Shown here in pieces: positions 46,041-57,866 of a stretch of 64,000 nt of DNA (the stretch's first letter is position 1; each line of letters starts with the position of its first letter). The DNA lies in assembly GCA_028641055.1 (NCBI GenBank), contig CM054059.1, positions 432,206,332 to 432,270,331 on the forward strand, in the 5' to 3' direction. The notes beneath the pieces are model-generated. The model did no database searches. It saw only the letters and a program-made list of their open reading frames with translations, and was not told where the DNA came from. Both the position numbers and the translations under genes were made by a program. Source of the DNA: Alopecurus myosuroides. Lineage: Eukaryota > Streptophyta > Magnoliopsida > Poales > Poaceae.

Positions 46041-47696
46041 TGAAGGGGAACGTAGCATAGAAAACAAAAAATTTCCTACACGCGATAAACTCAAATGGCT
46101 AAGATCTAATCTATGAGATGAAAGGCAACGGGGAGAAAGAGAGTCTTGAGATAACATACCCTCGAAGACTCTAAGTGGTACGAGAAAAGATCTCGTTGTT
46201 GGCGTAGTCGTTCTCACGCCGATCCCGAGCGAGAAGAAGAGCACCGCAATCCGGCGGTGCCTCCGTAATCGGTCACACGTTCAGCTCGATGAAGACTTCC
46301 GTTCCCTCGTTCCAGCGGGTTGCGGAAGTAGAAGATCCCTCTGGAATTCCAGCAGCACGACGGCGTGGTGGTGGTGAAAAATCCCACGGTCAGGGCTTCG
46401 CCAAGCCGGAGACCATGGAATGGAGCAGCGGATGGAAGGGAAAATGTGTGAGCAAGTGTGTGTAGAAGAGAGAGCCCTCACCCTCCTTTTATAGGGGAGG
46501 GGGAGGCAGCCCAAGGGGGGGTGCGGCCAGCCATGGGTGCCCCCACCCCTTCCTCTCTTCATGTGAGTGGAAGCTCCACTCAAACCCACTCAAAAAGCCC
46601 TTAATTTCCCACTTGGAAAATCCAAAGGTTTTTCTTTAATAAATAAATAAAACATTTTTATTTCTTTATTTATATTTGTTAATTCCATTAACAAACATTT
46701 GCATGCAGCACCTCGAACCATTTGTTAATTCTATTAACAACCGTTCGACGAAAAACCCCTTGAACTATTTCAATTTTCCCCGAAACAATTCCGGAGCTGC
46801 CCAAAATATTCTTCGGTATTCCGTATCCTCTCTAAACGCTTCATCGAACCTTAAGTGTGTCTCCCTACGGTTCGTGAATATTATAGACATGATCGAGACT
46901 CCTCTCCGATCAATAATCAACAGCGGGGTCTGGAAAACCGTGATGACTCCTATATATTCAACGATGACTCTCGTGATCGTGTGAACCTTTCAACGTCGTA
47001 ACGATTTCCCTTTGTCTCGCGATATATTACTTGTCCGAGATCCGATCATCGGTATCCACTATACCTTGTTCGATCTCGTTATCCGACAAGTACTCTTTTC
47101 TCGTTCCCGTGATATAACATCCTAGTGATCAAATCACTTGCTTGCAAGCGGTGTCGATGTGATATCACCGAGAGGGCCCTGAGTATATCTATCCGTCATA
47201 TTGGATGGACAAATCCCATTCTCGATCCATGAGCTTCAACGAATACTTTCCGAATATCCAATGCCACCTTTATAGTCACCCTTTTACGGTGTGACGTTTG
47301 ATGTCATCAAAGTATTCTTTCGGTATTAGTGATTAACATGATCTCATGGTCTAAGGAATAATGTTACTCCGAATGTAAGACATAACAACAAAACTAAATG
47401 ACTTGATCGTATTGTTATACTTAGTTTAGGGTTTAAGTTCATCATGTCATTCTCCTAATGACATGACCCTGTTATCAACAACATCCAATGTTCATGATCA
47501 GGAAACCTTGATCATCTGTTTAATCAACGGGCTAGTTAAAAGAGAGGCTTCACTAGGCACGTTGGTTTGTTTATTAATCACACATGTATCAACGTTTCCG
47601 GTTAATACAATTCTAGCATGAGAAATAAACATCTATCATAAACAAGGAATAACATAATAAACACTTTATTATTGCCTCTCGGGCATATTCCCTTCA
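46041..47696 (-). repeat. 5' LTR of Copia element 2
   Basis: 1,656 bp. Differences from the left LTR include CTCAAATGGCT for CCCAAATGGCC near 46088, CTCTGG for CTTCGG near 46340, AAAAGCCC for AAAATCCC near 46593 and CGAATAC for CCAATAC near 47240. No length change. The TATA box lies at 46487-46493 on the minus strand. Confidence 0.93.
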
Positions 47697-50600
47697 GCAA
47701 GGTCCAAACAAAGTAGTGAAAGATTGACATTGAAAAGCTTCTCCACGTCTATATTTGTCCGATGGACCAAGTTCAAAGGAAACGGCTTCTCTACTGCATC
47801 AAAAAACCAATCCAAGCCTGAAAAGGAGAGTTGCGGTTAACGATTCCTATAAATTGAGAAAGAAGCATGTTCTTCATGCCCAAGGATAAAGTAGATGGAA
47901 TCAGTTCTCTAACCTTCGTTTTGTAGCAGATACTGCATAAAGTTTACCTGCCTTGTAAGGCTTTTGTAGGATTAATCAAATTTTCTTTTTCTCGTTCTAT
48001 CTTAGAGTATCCATTCATTCGATCTTGCTATCCGCTCTCAATTGAATCCCTTCTCTGTTGTCGACAGGTGTGTCCGCATCAGGACCAGAATCACGGTCTA
48101 GTACCTCCGTACTCGAATACCTTCTACTTTATTAATTAGGAAGTGAAGTAGGGAAGTGTTTCCTATTCAAAGTACAGTGCCTTTGGTACATTGGTGCATT
48201 GGGGATTTCCAGGTAGCAGGTCGGTTGAGTGAGGGCTCCATCCATAATAGATATAGCTAGCGCACAGGATCTCCCTTCTGCGAACAAAAGGACAAAAGAG
48301 CCGGGTCGGGCGTTGATTCTCCGTTGCTATCAGTCGGTCTACTCGTGCCTGCTGCTTACTTTCTCGATCGATGGAATCGGTGATTCAAAAACCTAACATC
48401 CGTAAGGAGTCTCAATCGTAGCTCACTCGTTGCCTTACTCTCCCACAAGATCACACTAAATACAATAGGTGCGTGATCTACTAGATTCTTATATAATCAA
48501 TTTCTAACCTTAGTTGATAGACATGAACCACCATCCCATAACAAAAAAAGGGGGGCGAAGGTTATTTTGTACCAATGAAGACAGATTTATCTCTCGAGCT
48601 GCTCAAAGATCTTTAAGTGGCTTACGAGGTAGGCTTGATCATGATCCATATCCAACCTTCTCCCATCTGCTTCTGTCTCTAAAGATTAGAGTCATCGACG
48701 CGATTCAAGTCCAGTGCTGATAAAATCCTGCTGTCCAGTTCGGGAAAGCAAGTGATTGATTAGTTCCATTGGTCTATTGGCTTCAGCTTCCAGTCTACCT
48801 CATTTCTATAAAAATGATCTGGTGTCTATGTCCATGCCTAAGGTTGGTAAACCCTATATCTATTGCAAACGAGCTTTTCGGAAGGGACAGCTTGTAATCC
48901 ACGACTTACTACTACGAGGATTCTGGCGGAGTGCTTTTCACATATAGATAGGTCGGGACGAAGAAGCTCCGTAGTCAACTAATAGATAGAAAATCACAGT
49001 AACCTTTTTCCAACAGTTTCACCATGATAAGAACAACCTTGTCATACATGATAATTATGGGCTTTCTTCCTCCTTCTTTATAGTCTGCAGTTCAATCTGC
49101 CAAGTCCGATTCATCTTTTTCCAACCCTTCCTCAATTGGCAGTTTCGAGGTCAGAGTTTCCGTTTCTTAGAAAGCCACTTCTCTAAGCATGCATGCCGAC
49201 ATAGGTGTCACGGTAATCATAGAAGTTTGATTGCTGTGTGGTAAGGGGTCAGTCAACCAATTGTTAAGGGGTAAGGCTAAGCTCTATTTCTCGTTAAGAA
49301 AGCGGTCCATCCTAAGAGATCGACATCATACTAAGGACTGTGTCGAGCAAGGTCCCAAGGGATTTGAATTCCACACGCCTACGAAGCATTCAGTTAGTGG
49401 AAATTAAGGGCACGAACGGTTGTTGTACAATACGAGACGATGGTATGATATCACTCCTACTTCATTCTCTACTTCAGTCTGGTCTAAAATCATAAGGAAA
49501 GTGTCATCCCAGCGAGGAAAGACAGAAAGAAAGCAAGTGAGCATGTTGAATTGCTTGTTGAAGTAACATGACGGAGGGGAATCTCTTCCGGTCCGGTGTC
49601 TCAGTGCCAACGGCCAAAGAGAGTGAAAGAGGGAGGAGCCAGGAAGCGGGCGTTTAGTGAGGAAGAGACTAAAAAGCATTTAGTCGATAAAGATGAGTGC
49701 TTTCGATCGGCTTGTTGCACTAAAGCAGCGAGGTTCTTTGATCGAATCCGCTCTTAGCATTTACTTGATGGATAGGGTTCCATCTTATCTGCCCGGCTTG
49801 ACCAGTACTCGCAAGAAAGCGGTAAGCTCACTTCTCAGAAATCCAGGTACTTACATCTGCAAAGGACCTGTTACGCGCTGCTTGTGCTAAGTCACCCACT
49901 ACATTCTCAATGGCAACTGCTCAGGCACCGTGGGAATTGCTCAGAAGGAGGTGATAAGCATTAGAAAATTGATACGAAGGATATCCGTAGAAATCTTTCC
50001 ATTCGTAGTAGTCTAGGACCCGGGCTTTGGGGATGAGGATTCGTATTCCTATTTCTTTCTTTGGATTGAGCGACAAAAACAAGAGTGAGAATGCTGGATT
50101 GAAGTTCAGTACTTGCTTAGGCCATTCACCTAGAGTTTTCTAAAAAGACTTTCAATTGATTTCAGGGACCTGTCTTGCTTATTGTTCAGTGGGATAGGAG
50201 CACTACTTGCTTTGTCTTTGCTTCAATATAGGCTCATAGAATATTCTTTCGGCATGCAAACAATCAAGTATAGTAGGTCAAGCCTGCTAGTAGATAGAAA
50301 GATAAAGCAGCCTATCAACTACTTATCTATGCCGGCAAGTAATATAGTATGAAGTAGTTTTGCAAAGAAGCTTGTTCTTTCGGAGTAGATTGGCACTACG
50401 TCACTAAGGGTACACTACTAGCTTTTGATATGTAGTTTTTCAGAAGTTCAAACATCAGACCCATATGGCCTCGGGGTAGGAGAAAAGGAATCGATCACTG
50501 TTGGCACTCTATAATTGCGTATATTGGGATGCGCCTGCGAACTATTGATACTTGAATTTCGTATAGAAGAATCCAACTCGAAATGCTAGTGAATTAGAAA

Positions 50601-53600
50601 GTTTCTACTTTCCACAATTTATTTATCTGCTTCTTCTCCTTTTGCTTTGTTTTTACCCTCCATCCACTTCAGCTTCCTTTGCGCAAACCAACACCTATTT
50701 GGATTCGCTTGAGAAGAGCGCATTCTTGAGATGCTAAGGGCTGGCCAAAGGGTTAACTAAACTAATAAGATCTCTTCTTCCTTCTCTTTTATGCTTCAGC
50801 GAATCGATTTCTTCTCGATGATGGACATTCCACAGGCATTTCTAGAGTAAGATTCATGTGCAACCTTTCTCGATCGTTTATTATTCTCGAATAGAAGATG
50901 ATAAGATGCATACCCCCTCCTCATTAACTATGTTACTTATTTCCTCACAGCCTCTTGATGCAAAAAACCTATTCTTTCAAGGAAAAGACCTTTCTAATTC
51001 AGTGTAGTTTTTCACTGACTATTCTAGTGACTCAAGTATACGTTTTCTGAAGTCTCTGATTGCATGCATTTCTTAAACAGTATTGCACACTACTAACTCA
51101 AAAACAAGTACTTTACTGACAGGAAGTTAATAAGTATATAATATGCAAACAATCCCTCGCTTGGTAGTTTCCTTTCTTTCCTACCACGCAATCAATCTCT
51201 TGCTTACTGAAAAAAACTCTAGTTTTGTCGGACAACCTTGCTTCTTTCTTATAGCAAAGTGCTGAATCCATAAGCTTTCGTCGGAGCCTACCACCAATCA
51301 GTCTAAATTAGTTACTTAATTCCTTAACTACCTAGCTTGCAGAGAATAAAGTAGGCTTTGGCTGAGATACCTAAAGGAGGAAAGGAATAGTCAACTATAC
51401 TCCGAATGTGCTTTGAGCAGACAGATATGTAGGTTGCTAGGAAGGAGGTAAGCGCTTGTCTTTCTGATGTCAAGAAGTAATAAGAGGTAAAAATCCTAAA
51501 AAACTACTTGATCTATGTTGAAAGTTTATGTCAGCAAGCAAAGAGATTGCCTAGGGCGAAAGCAAATCAAAAAGATAATAAGAAAATAAGTGTTTCAAGC
51601 CTAAGCAAAAGATAGAATGTTGTATTGCCATGACCTATGTACTTAAGCGAACTAGCAAAGAAAGGCGAATAATGGCTTTGGCTTTGTTCAAGCCCAAGTA
51701 AAAATCTATCTCTGATAAAGCATTCAATCTTTCATCTTTATATTCATTATCTGCTAGTTTCGAGTCCTTCTTTGACTTTCTCCTTCCGGCACTTTTTAGT
51801 CATAGTAAAGATGTGTTGTAAGGATCAAGAGTGTACCTTATTTGTTTTCAATTCTGCTTCGCTTTCATCAGCCTTATTATGGGTTTGCCTGAGGGCAGCC
51901 TTATATTCGATATACTCCCCTCCCTTGAATATTATTCTATTTAATGCAAGAGTAAGGATAGACGTATTATTCTTCAATGTTGAGATAGAATGAATGTAGA
52001 CCCTCTTCTATCTTTTAGTTTGCCTTACTTATTCCAATTCCTAATCTCTACCATAAAGCAAAGCCCTTTTTGCGCAAGGTTCTCTCCTACGTATACAATT
52101 CTCACTAATGGGAGTAATATGCCAGTAACTATAGAAGACTTTATTATTATTAGAAATAGGCGGCAATAGGTTCATCGAGATAAAGTATGACTAATAAGTA
52201 GTAATATAGCTAGTTGCTATACATAGACTTGAAGTCAGGGCTTACTCATCCTAATCTTCTCTTTACTACTTAGTTAAGTTATAGGATCAGAACGAGATTT
52301 TCTTTCATTGCCGTTATAGGAAGTGAGCAAGCAAACTAGACACGAAAACTCAGGATAGACACGCTGCTCTTCTAGCTTTGGTTGGAAATAGAAAAGCAAG
52401 TTATAGGGCCCATGCTGCATTCCCTCAAATAGCAGTCTTTTTTTATGTCTAAAGAAAAGTTGCCTATTAATAAGAAGTCTTCCCTCTTTCATAAGGCTCT
52501 AACTTGCGTAAGGAATCAAGGAGCTACAGGAGTATACCGCCGAGTACTTACTATCTTGGATAGCTTTTTGCGTTGCAAAGAGCATAAATTCAACTTCAAT
52601 ATATGTAGGTAACTCTCTATTGCTTTATTGCAATCCGCTCTGCGCCTTGATCTATTTACTTACTCGGGACTATATAGTTCTGTCTATAGCTAGTGCTTAC
52701 TTTTCATAAGGTATAGTTACTCTAAGTCACATATAGTTGTAGTGCCTAATCCAAGGCAAGGGGATAAGTGCTTGCATAGGTTAGGTTGAGATAAACTCTA
52801 TATTTCCAGTCTTTAACGCATCCATTCCTTGGGCTTAAGCATTGTTGAGCTTGACTTGTTCTAGCATAAGCCATCTAGTAGGCCCGTTTAGCATTCTAAG
52901 CAGCCGCCTTCCTATATGCATAAAGTTGAGTTATATTAGTACCTCACACCACAATAGAAGTCTTATTCTAAGTAGGATCACCCACATTTATTTACTAAGA
53001 TTTGCTTTATGAAAGTAAATGACACCAGGATGGTTTCAAAATAGCTTTCTGATGATAATAATCAAGAAGGTAGCGTACTCACTCTTATAGTATAAGCTTG
53101 TACAAGTAAGCCGGTATTAAACTACTCTTATTAGGCAAGCTGGTAAAGACCTACTCTTAGGCATCGATAGTAGGTATTGTCAATTTCAGCTTTTTTTCTA
53201 ATATCCTCAACCACATGGCCAGAGAAGGGAAGTAAGGAAGAGTATAAGTCTAAGATATAAGTAAAGGTGGGGCTAAGACCTCTAAGTCAAAGAGTGAGGG
53301 CGTTAGCGGGTAGTATTTTGGAATGCTGATGTATTTGATTGATAAACCATTGAGTCGTAAATGACCTATTTAGTTCCGGATGAAATATTGATTGACTTTC
53401 CATTATACCCTTCTTCCAGCGAAGTGCTTTAACTCTCTTACATCTACCCTCTCTTCCAATCAAGTATCTAGAGAAGGTAGCGAGCCTTTTGAGGTATGGC
53501 CTGATAGCGCCTTATAGTATTGACCCGAATGCTTGAATTTCTAACCTCACTGGTCTCAAATAAATAGACTTTCCTATCCTCTTAAGGTTCTCTATGCCCT

Positions 53601-54150
53601 CAGACATTGATTGCTATACAGAAAAGTATTTTAATATTTATTATTATTATGAGGCTGAGAGAGCAAGTAACTTAATGAAGCAAGACTTCGAAGAAAAGGA
53701 GAGAGATTCTCCACACGAACGAACGACTCGTCAGGTTCGAACTGACATAGGCCTTACTAAGACGTATATTCCATGAAGGAGTCGCTAAACTTCTGTTAGG
53801 TTCTTATCTTAGATTCCGTCTGTCTAAACAAAACGGAGTCTAGTTCTTTTGGTTACTTAAAGTCTCGCCCATTTGAGGTGAATCCTGTCCACCCCACGGG
53901 TTGGCGCTCTCTAACTAAGAGCATAGTATCTTACTCGACTTGCAAAGTCGAGAGACCTATCTTGGGATCTCCATCTTATGAACAGTGCATTACTGCAACT
54001 GAACCAAGGTAGGGGCGCCCATAGACGGGCCAACCGCGTTACCGGAAAGTAACAGCGATCAGCACGTTGAGGTTGTCAAGCCTCACATCCAGCGTATCTC
54101 ACGATACGCTCGACACCTCTAGTTCTTATTCATAATCATAATACAAAGCC
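47697..54150. other. NUMT, right part: mitochondrial-type spacer
   Basis: Continuation of the NUMT after Copia element 2. No standard mitochondrial gene is recognised in 6.4 kb. Short frames such as 48514-48720, 49693-49890, 51772-51993 and 53594-53776 show no nameable domain. From about 50.9 kb the sequence becomes more AT-rich. The distal limit is set by Copia element 3 sequence resuming at about 54260 and is uncertain by ~100 bp. Confidence 0.6.
53906..54110 (+). other. Cluster of five short perfect stem-loops
   Basis: GCTCT/AGAGC (53906-53922), CTCGACTT-GCA-AAGTCGAG (53934-53952), GTTAC-CGGAAA-GTAAC (54038-54053), TGAGG/CCTCA (54068-54085) and AGCGTATC-TCAC-GATACGCT (54091-54110). Five small hairpins in 205 bp suggest a structured RNA or a hairpin-rich mitochondrial control or recombination segment close to the NUMT end. 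I could not fold it into a tRNA, rRNA or group II intron domain I know. Confidence 0.45.
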
Positions 54151-54219
54151 CAATAAAATAATCTAAGCTTTTCGAATAATAAGATTAGAATCAAGAAAGG
54201 GAGCTTATTTTTGTCTCTT

Positions 54220-54540
54220 TTACCGCTGGAAGTTCTCCAAAAGTATGAAAAGCTTACAATCAGCAAGATTGTTAGGCCTAAGGTCAAAATCTAGGATTGG
54301 GGCAATTTTCCAAGCAAAGTTAATGTGGACAATTTTTATTGCTCGATTCCTCGACTCCCCTTTATTTATATAATTTATGGCCATTTTGTCATGGGGCGCA
54401 TCTGGCACTACCTCTTTCTCTACCATATTTTCCACTACAGGAGCGAGGTCCTTTAGATTTTCCGCGTCTACTTGTGTGCTCACATCTCTGCTAGATGATC
54501 CCTCAACAAGAACGTCCAAGTCTGGAAATCCCGTGCACAT
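54220..54540 (-). pseudogene. Copia element 3: linker before reverse transcriptase
   Basis: The 106-residue minus-strand frame has the style of the acidic linker between Copia integrase and reverse transcriptase: EVVPDAPHDKMAINYINKGE, SRNRAIKIVHINFAWKIA, then LRPNNLADCKL. This corresponds to the conserved 'I.NYV..GK..NR' and 'P.T..EC..R.DW' phrases of such elements. After CKL the reading loses homology. Orientation and gene order fit the Copia fragment that resumes at 28430, with the first ~125 residues of reverse transcriptase missing between them. Confidence 0.55.
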
Positions 54541-55330
54541 GACTTGCAGTACTTGTGCCAGGTCTGGACTACTTGGTTGCGCAACATGAAGTTAAACTTT
54601 TTTCCATGCAACAACCAAGATCTAGCTATGCATTTCAATAACAATTCCAAGATCTAGTTTCTGAGATCGTGTACCAGACAGTGCACTAGTCGAAGAGATG
54701 TTAGTGACGATGTCTATGATGCCTGTAGAAAATCCTCGCGCATAAGCCTGTGGGTGAGGATGTTGCCGACTCCCCGTATCCAGAACCTTGATGCAGCAGA
54801 GTGAGGGTCTCATGTGTTATCCCTCTGAGAGTATGAACACATACATCGGGGCCAATTCTGCAGCGCTTCGCCTCCAGGACTAGACGTTGCAGGTGTATAT
54901 GAAGGTGGAGTTATCAACACATCAGAGAGAAAAAGTAATTAGAAGATAAATCTAATTGGGAGAGGACACCTGAGAAAATCTAATTCGAAGAAGCTCTAAT
55001 TCAATTAGAGGGGCTCTAATTAGACTCTCTAATTCTACTATAGAGAGAGATAAGTTTGAAAGCCAATTGTGTGTTTTGTTTGAGCATTGTGGTCCTCAAT
55101 ATAGTGGAAGGAAGGGGGAGACTTGCTATAGGGGAGAGGAGTCGTAGTTTAGCCATGAGAGGCCTGGACGCACCAACCCTCCTAGCCGAACTCGGATTGG
55201 GAAAGGTGGAATCCAACTCCACCTCCTTATTTCTTTTTCAGTTTTTCTCCTTTTTATTTTGTCCTTTTGCTCTCCAATAAATTAAGGAAAAATACCGGGA
55301 TGAGTAGTACCAATATGTGATGCCAGTGGG
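54541..55330. repeat. LTR-type remnant, unclassified
   Basis: The stretch around 54900-55280 has repeated CTAATT/AATTAG words and GGCCTGGACGCACCAACCCT, then CCTAGCCGAACTCGG and GGTGGAATCCAACTCC, phrases common in Triticeae Copia LTRs. Its ends are not clear. 54541-54900 is not identified. Confidence 0.4.
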
Positions 55331-55434
55331 TGAAGGGTTTTGTAGCGGAAAACAAAAAATTTCCTAACAACGATAACAGGAAAACAGCTAGGATCTATTA
55401 TTATGCAGATATAGAGTAATGGAGAACGAACAAT
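55331..55434 (-). repeat. Terminal fragment of a TGAAGGG-type Copia LTR
   Basis: TGAAGGGTTTTGTAGCGGAA, then AACAAAAAATTTCCTA and CTAGGATCTATTA aligns with the minus-strand LTR end of Copia element 2 (39183 onward: GAAAACAAAAAAATTCCTAC and CCAAGATCTAATC). Only about 100 bp remain, cut off by the Gypsy-like LTR. Confidence 0.5.
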
Positions 55435-57866
55435 GATCATTCATATCCCACAACTATAGGGGATCGCGTGCAGCCCTTTCGATAAGTAAGAGTGTCGAAC
55501 CTAACGAGGAGGTAAAGGTAGGATAAATGTTCTCTCAAGTTCTATCAACTATTGATACAACTCTACGCACACTAAACGTTTAGTTATCTAGGAAATAATA
55601 CTAGAGCAATAATACGGGTATGAGATAGCTTTGCGAGATAATAAATACATGAAAGTAAAGTTAGTTGGTACAAAATAAAGTACACTAAATGACTATAAAC
55701 TAACAGTACCATGAACGTGGAAAAGTGTTGGTAATTGTGATGGATTTGTCCATGATCGCAGGGTCGGGCCCATGGGAGTGCGACCCGTGCGGCCGAACAG
55801 GGACCAAAATTTTCGGGGCCCAAAAATTTAATTTTAAGTTCCTATGAACAGAAGAAAAAAGAATATAAGGTAATATATGTCATGAAACAAGTTGTGATTC
55901 AGTGGTTAGGACGAATCAGTTTCCTCTAGGAGGTGTAGGGTTCGAATAAACTTTACGAGATTATATTGTTTATAGTCTTTTTAACTAGTTATTTTTTCTC
56001 TTGACCAAACCGAAGGTGGTGATTAGATTTGAGAAAAAAATGAACTACTCCTATCTACTCATATATATACATCATCTATTTGAGACGGTATTGAATATTT
56101 AAATTAAATTTTTATCGATATATTTCCACATAGTATAAATATTTCCACACATCGACCCATAAAAATAAGCGTATACATTATCTATTTGAGCTTCTATTAA
56201 ACGTTTAAATTAAATTTATCCCTTTTTTTTTAAACGGTAGCGATATTTCTTCGAATGGGAGGAAATTTACAGTTACGGTTTAAAAATTCTTAAACTAAAA
56301 TGTATTTCTATATGGTAGCAATATTCTTTGGACAGGGGGCGGTGTTAATGGTTATCGATAGGTTCTAAATAACTAAAATACCCCACCTAGACACCTAGAC
56401 GCGAGGTAGTGGATTCATATGAATCCAAATTGAAGCAAGACCCACTTTCTTGGGCCCCTTGTCAATCAACCCGCTTAGCAACGTTATAATGCTGACAAAA
56501 AATGAGTTTTAATTCATCTTATGTTCCTTCTTGACGCATTTCACGCTTGCGATCGATCGATCGTCAATTGCCCAATTCCGTTGACATTTTTGTAGGGACC
56601 GGTAATTAGATTTTGATAAATATTAAAGAGGGACCTATTTTAAAATTTCGCACAGGGCCCTGGATTTTGCCGGCCCGGCCCTCCATGATCAAATAATCAA
56701 ATACAAGGTTGATATTTCTCTTTTATGTGGGAAAGGCAAAGCAAACAAGCTCGCACTATCCAATGATTGCAAGTACTTATGATTGGAACTCTAGCAAACA
56801 TCCGTAACTACTAGAAGATACATTAAGGTAAAAATATCCAACCATAGCATTAAGATCAAAAGGTTCTCTTTATCCCATATGTTTCAATCAATAGATTGGG
56901 GCATGTTTCTGTCACTCAAGCAACCCTCCATCTAGGTTTCTACACATACTACAAACTCTATGATGTGATCGACGCGTGCATAAACATATGATGGTACCAT
57001 AGGAGTGTAAAAAAATCAATATATAGCTCAAACCATCCATAGAGATTCAACAATCAATGATATGACAAAAGGGATCTACACAAACATGACATAGATGCAA
57101 TAGATCATCTGCAAATAATTTATAAAGTCAAAAACCATGTTTACATAGGGTGGTACAGAGGTGTGTGGGAGAATTAACCAATGTAGACAAGGAGGAATTG
57201 GCGATGGAAATGGCGGTGAAGACGGCAGAGAGGACAGCGCAGGGCGCAGGGCGGCACCGGCGGTGGCGCAAGGACTCCTTCCCTGCGCTGGCGGCATCAT
57301 GGCGGAGCGCCGCCCCTTAGCCCTCTTCCTTCATGGTCTTGGGAGCCCTCCCCCATGGAGATCAGATTCATGGGGGAGGCTAACACGTGGCTTTGGGGGC
57401 TGGAAATTCGCGGTATGGGGTGTCTCCCACGACCTAGGTTTCCTCCCTTTATATAGTCTCACGGATTTCAGTCAACCCATCTAGGGCTGAAGTAAATAGG
57501 CGTATCTCGGTTGTCCAGACTCGGAATCAGGTGAATTTTAAGTCTAGATCGTACGCCGCAAAATCCCCACAATTTTGTCTTCTGTTAGATTTCCGTTAGA
57601 CGCTGTCTTCGACCCGTAACGTGACAATCTTTAAGAAATGTTTTCTGACAGATTTCAGGAAAGTCCCAATTCGACTCCAACAGGGTTTCTTCTTCTATTT
57701 TTTGGTAATTCCTACACATAAAAGTGTAAAACAAGAACATTGTGCACTTTTGCAACTATTAGTAGGTTAGTCCAAATAAATCATAAACTTAATATAAAAA
57801 CAATTATGAAAAGCATTAAAGTAGCATGAAACCATCAAAAATTATAGATACGTTTTGGACGTATCA
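55435..57866. repeat. Left LTR of the Gypsy-like element (interrupted)
   Basis: Homologous to 61577-63045. It is split by the hAT-like insert at 55758-56682. A GC-rich segment near 57180-57330 has short open frames on both strands that recur in the right LTR; they are not genes. Confidence 0.65.
55758..56682. mobile_element. hAT-like non-autonomous DNA transposon, ~925 bp
   Basis: Flanked by the 8 bp duplication CCATGATC (55750-55757 and 56683-56690). The ends read GCAGGGTCGGGCC and, reversed, AGGGCCGGGCCGG, forming short inverted repeats of hAT style. The right LTR of the host element has the uninterrupted site GTCCGTGATCAAATAG at ~61886, which confirms the insertion. No transposase frame is present. 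Confidence 0.75.

Larger units (their letters stand above)
39183..47696 (-). mobile_element. Copia element 2, full-length, nearly coding-complete
   Basis: 8,514 bp on the minus strand, inserted into the NUMT. The LTRs are 39183-40838 and 46041-47696, both 1,656 bp, with the same TGAAGGG...CCCTTCA ends as Copia element 1. The target duplication GCAAG lies at 39178-39182 and 47697-47701. The order on the minus strand is 5' LTR, primer-binding site, ~1.2 kb leader, gag-protease-integrase-reverse transcriptase-RNase H, polypurine tract, 3' LTR: a standard Copia (Ty1-like) layout. One premature stop and one frameshift break the polyprotein. By eye the LTRs differ at roughly 15-20 positions (about 1%), so this insertion is older than Copia element 1. 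Confidence 0.95.

Noticed and set aside
53934..53952. Possible anticodon arm with GCA in the loop
   Set aside because: The loop has 3 bases, not 7, and no D or T arms or acceptor stem could be built around it.
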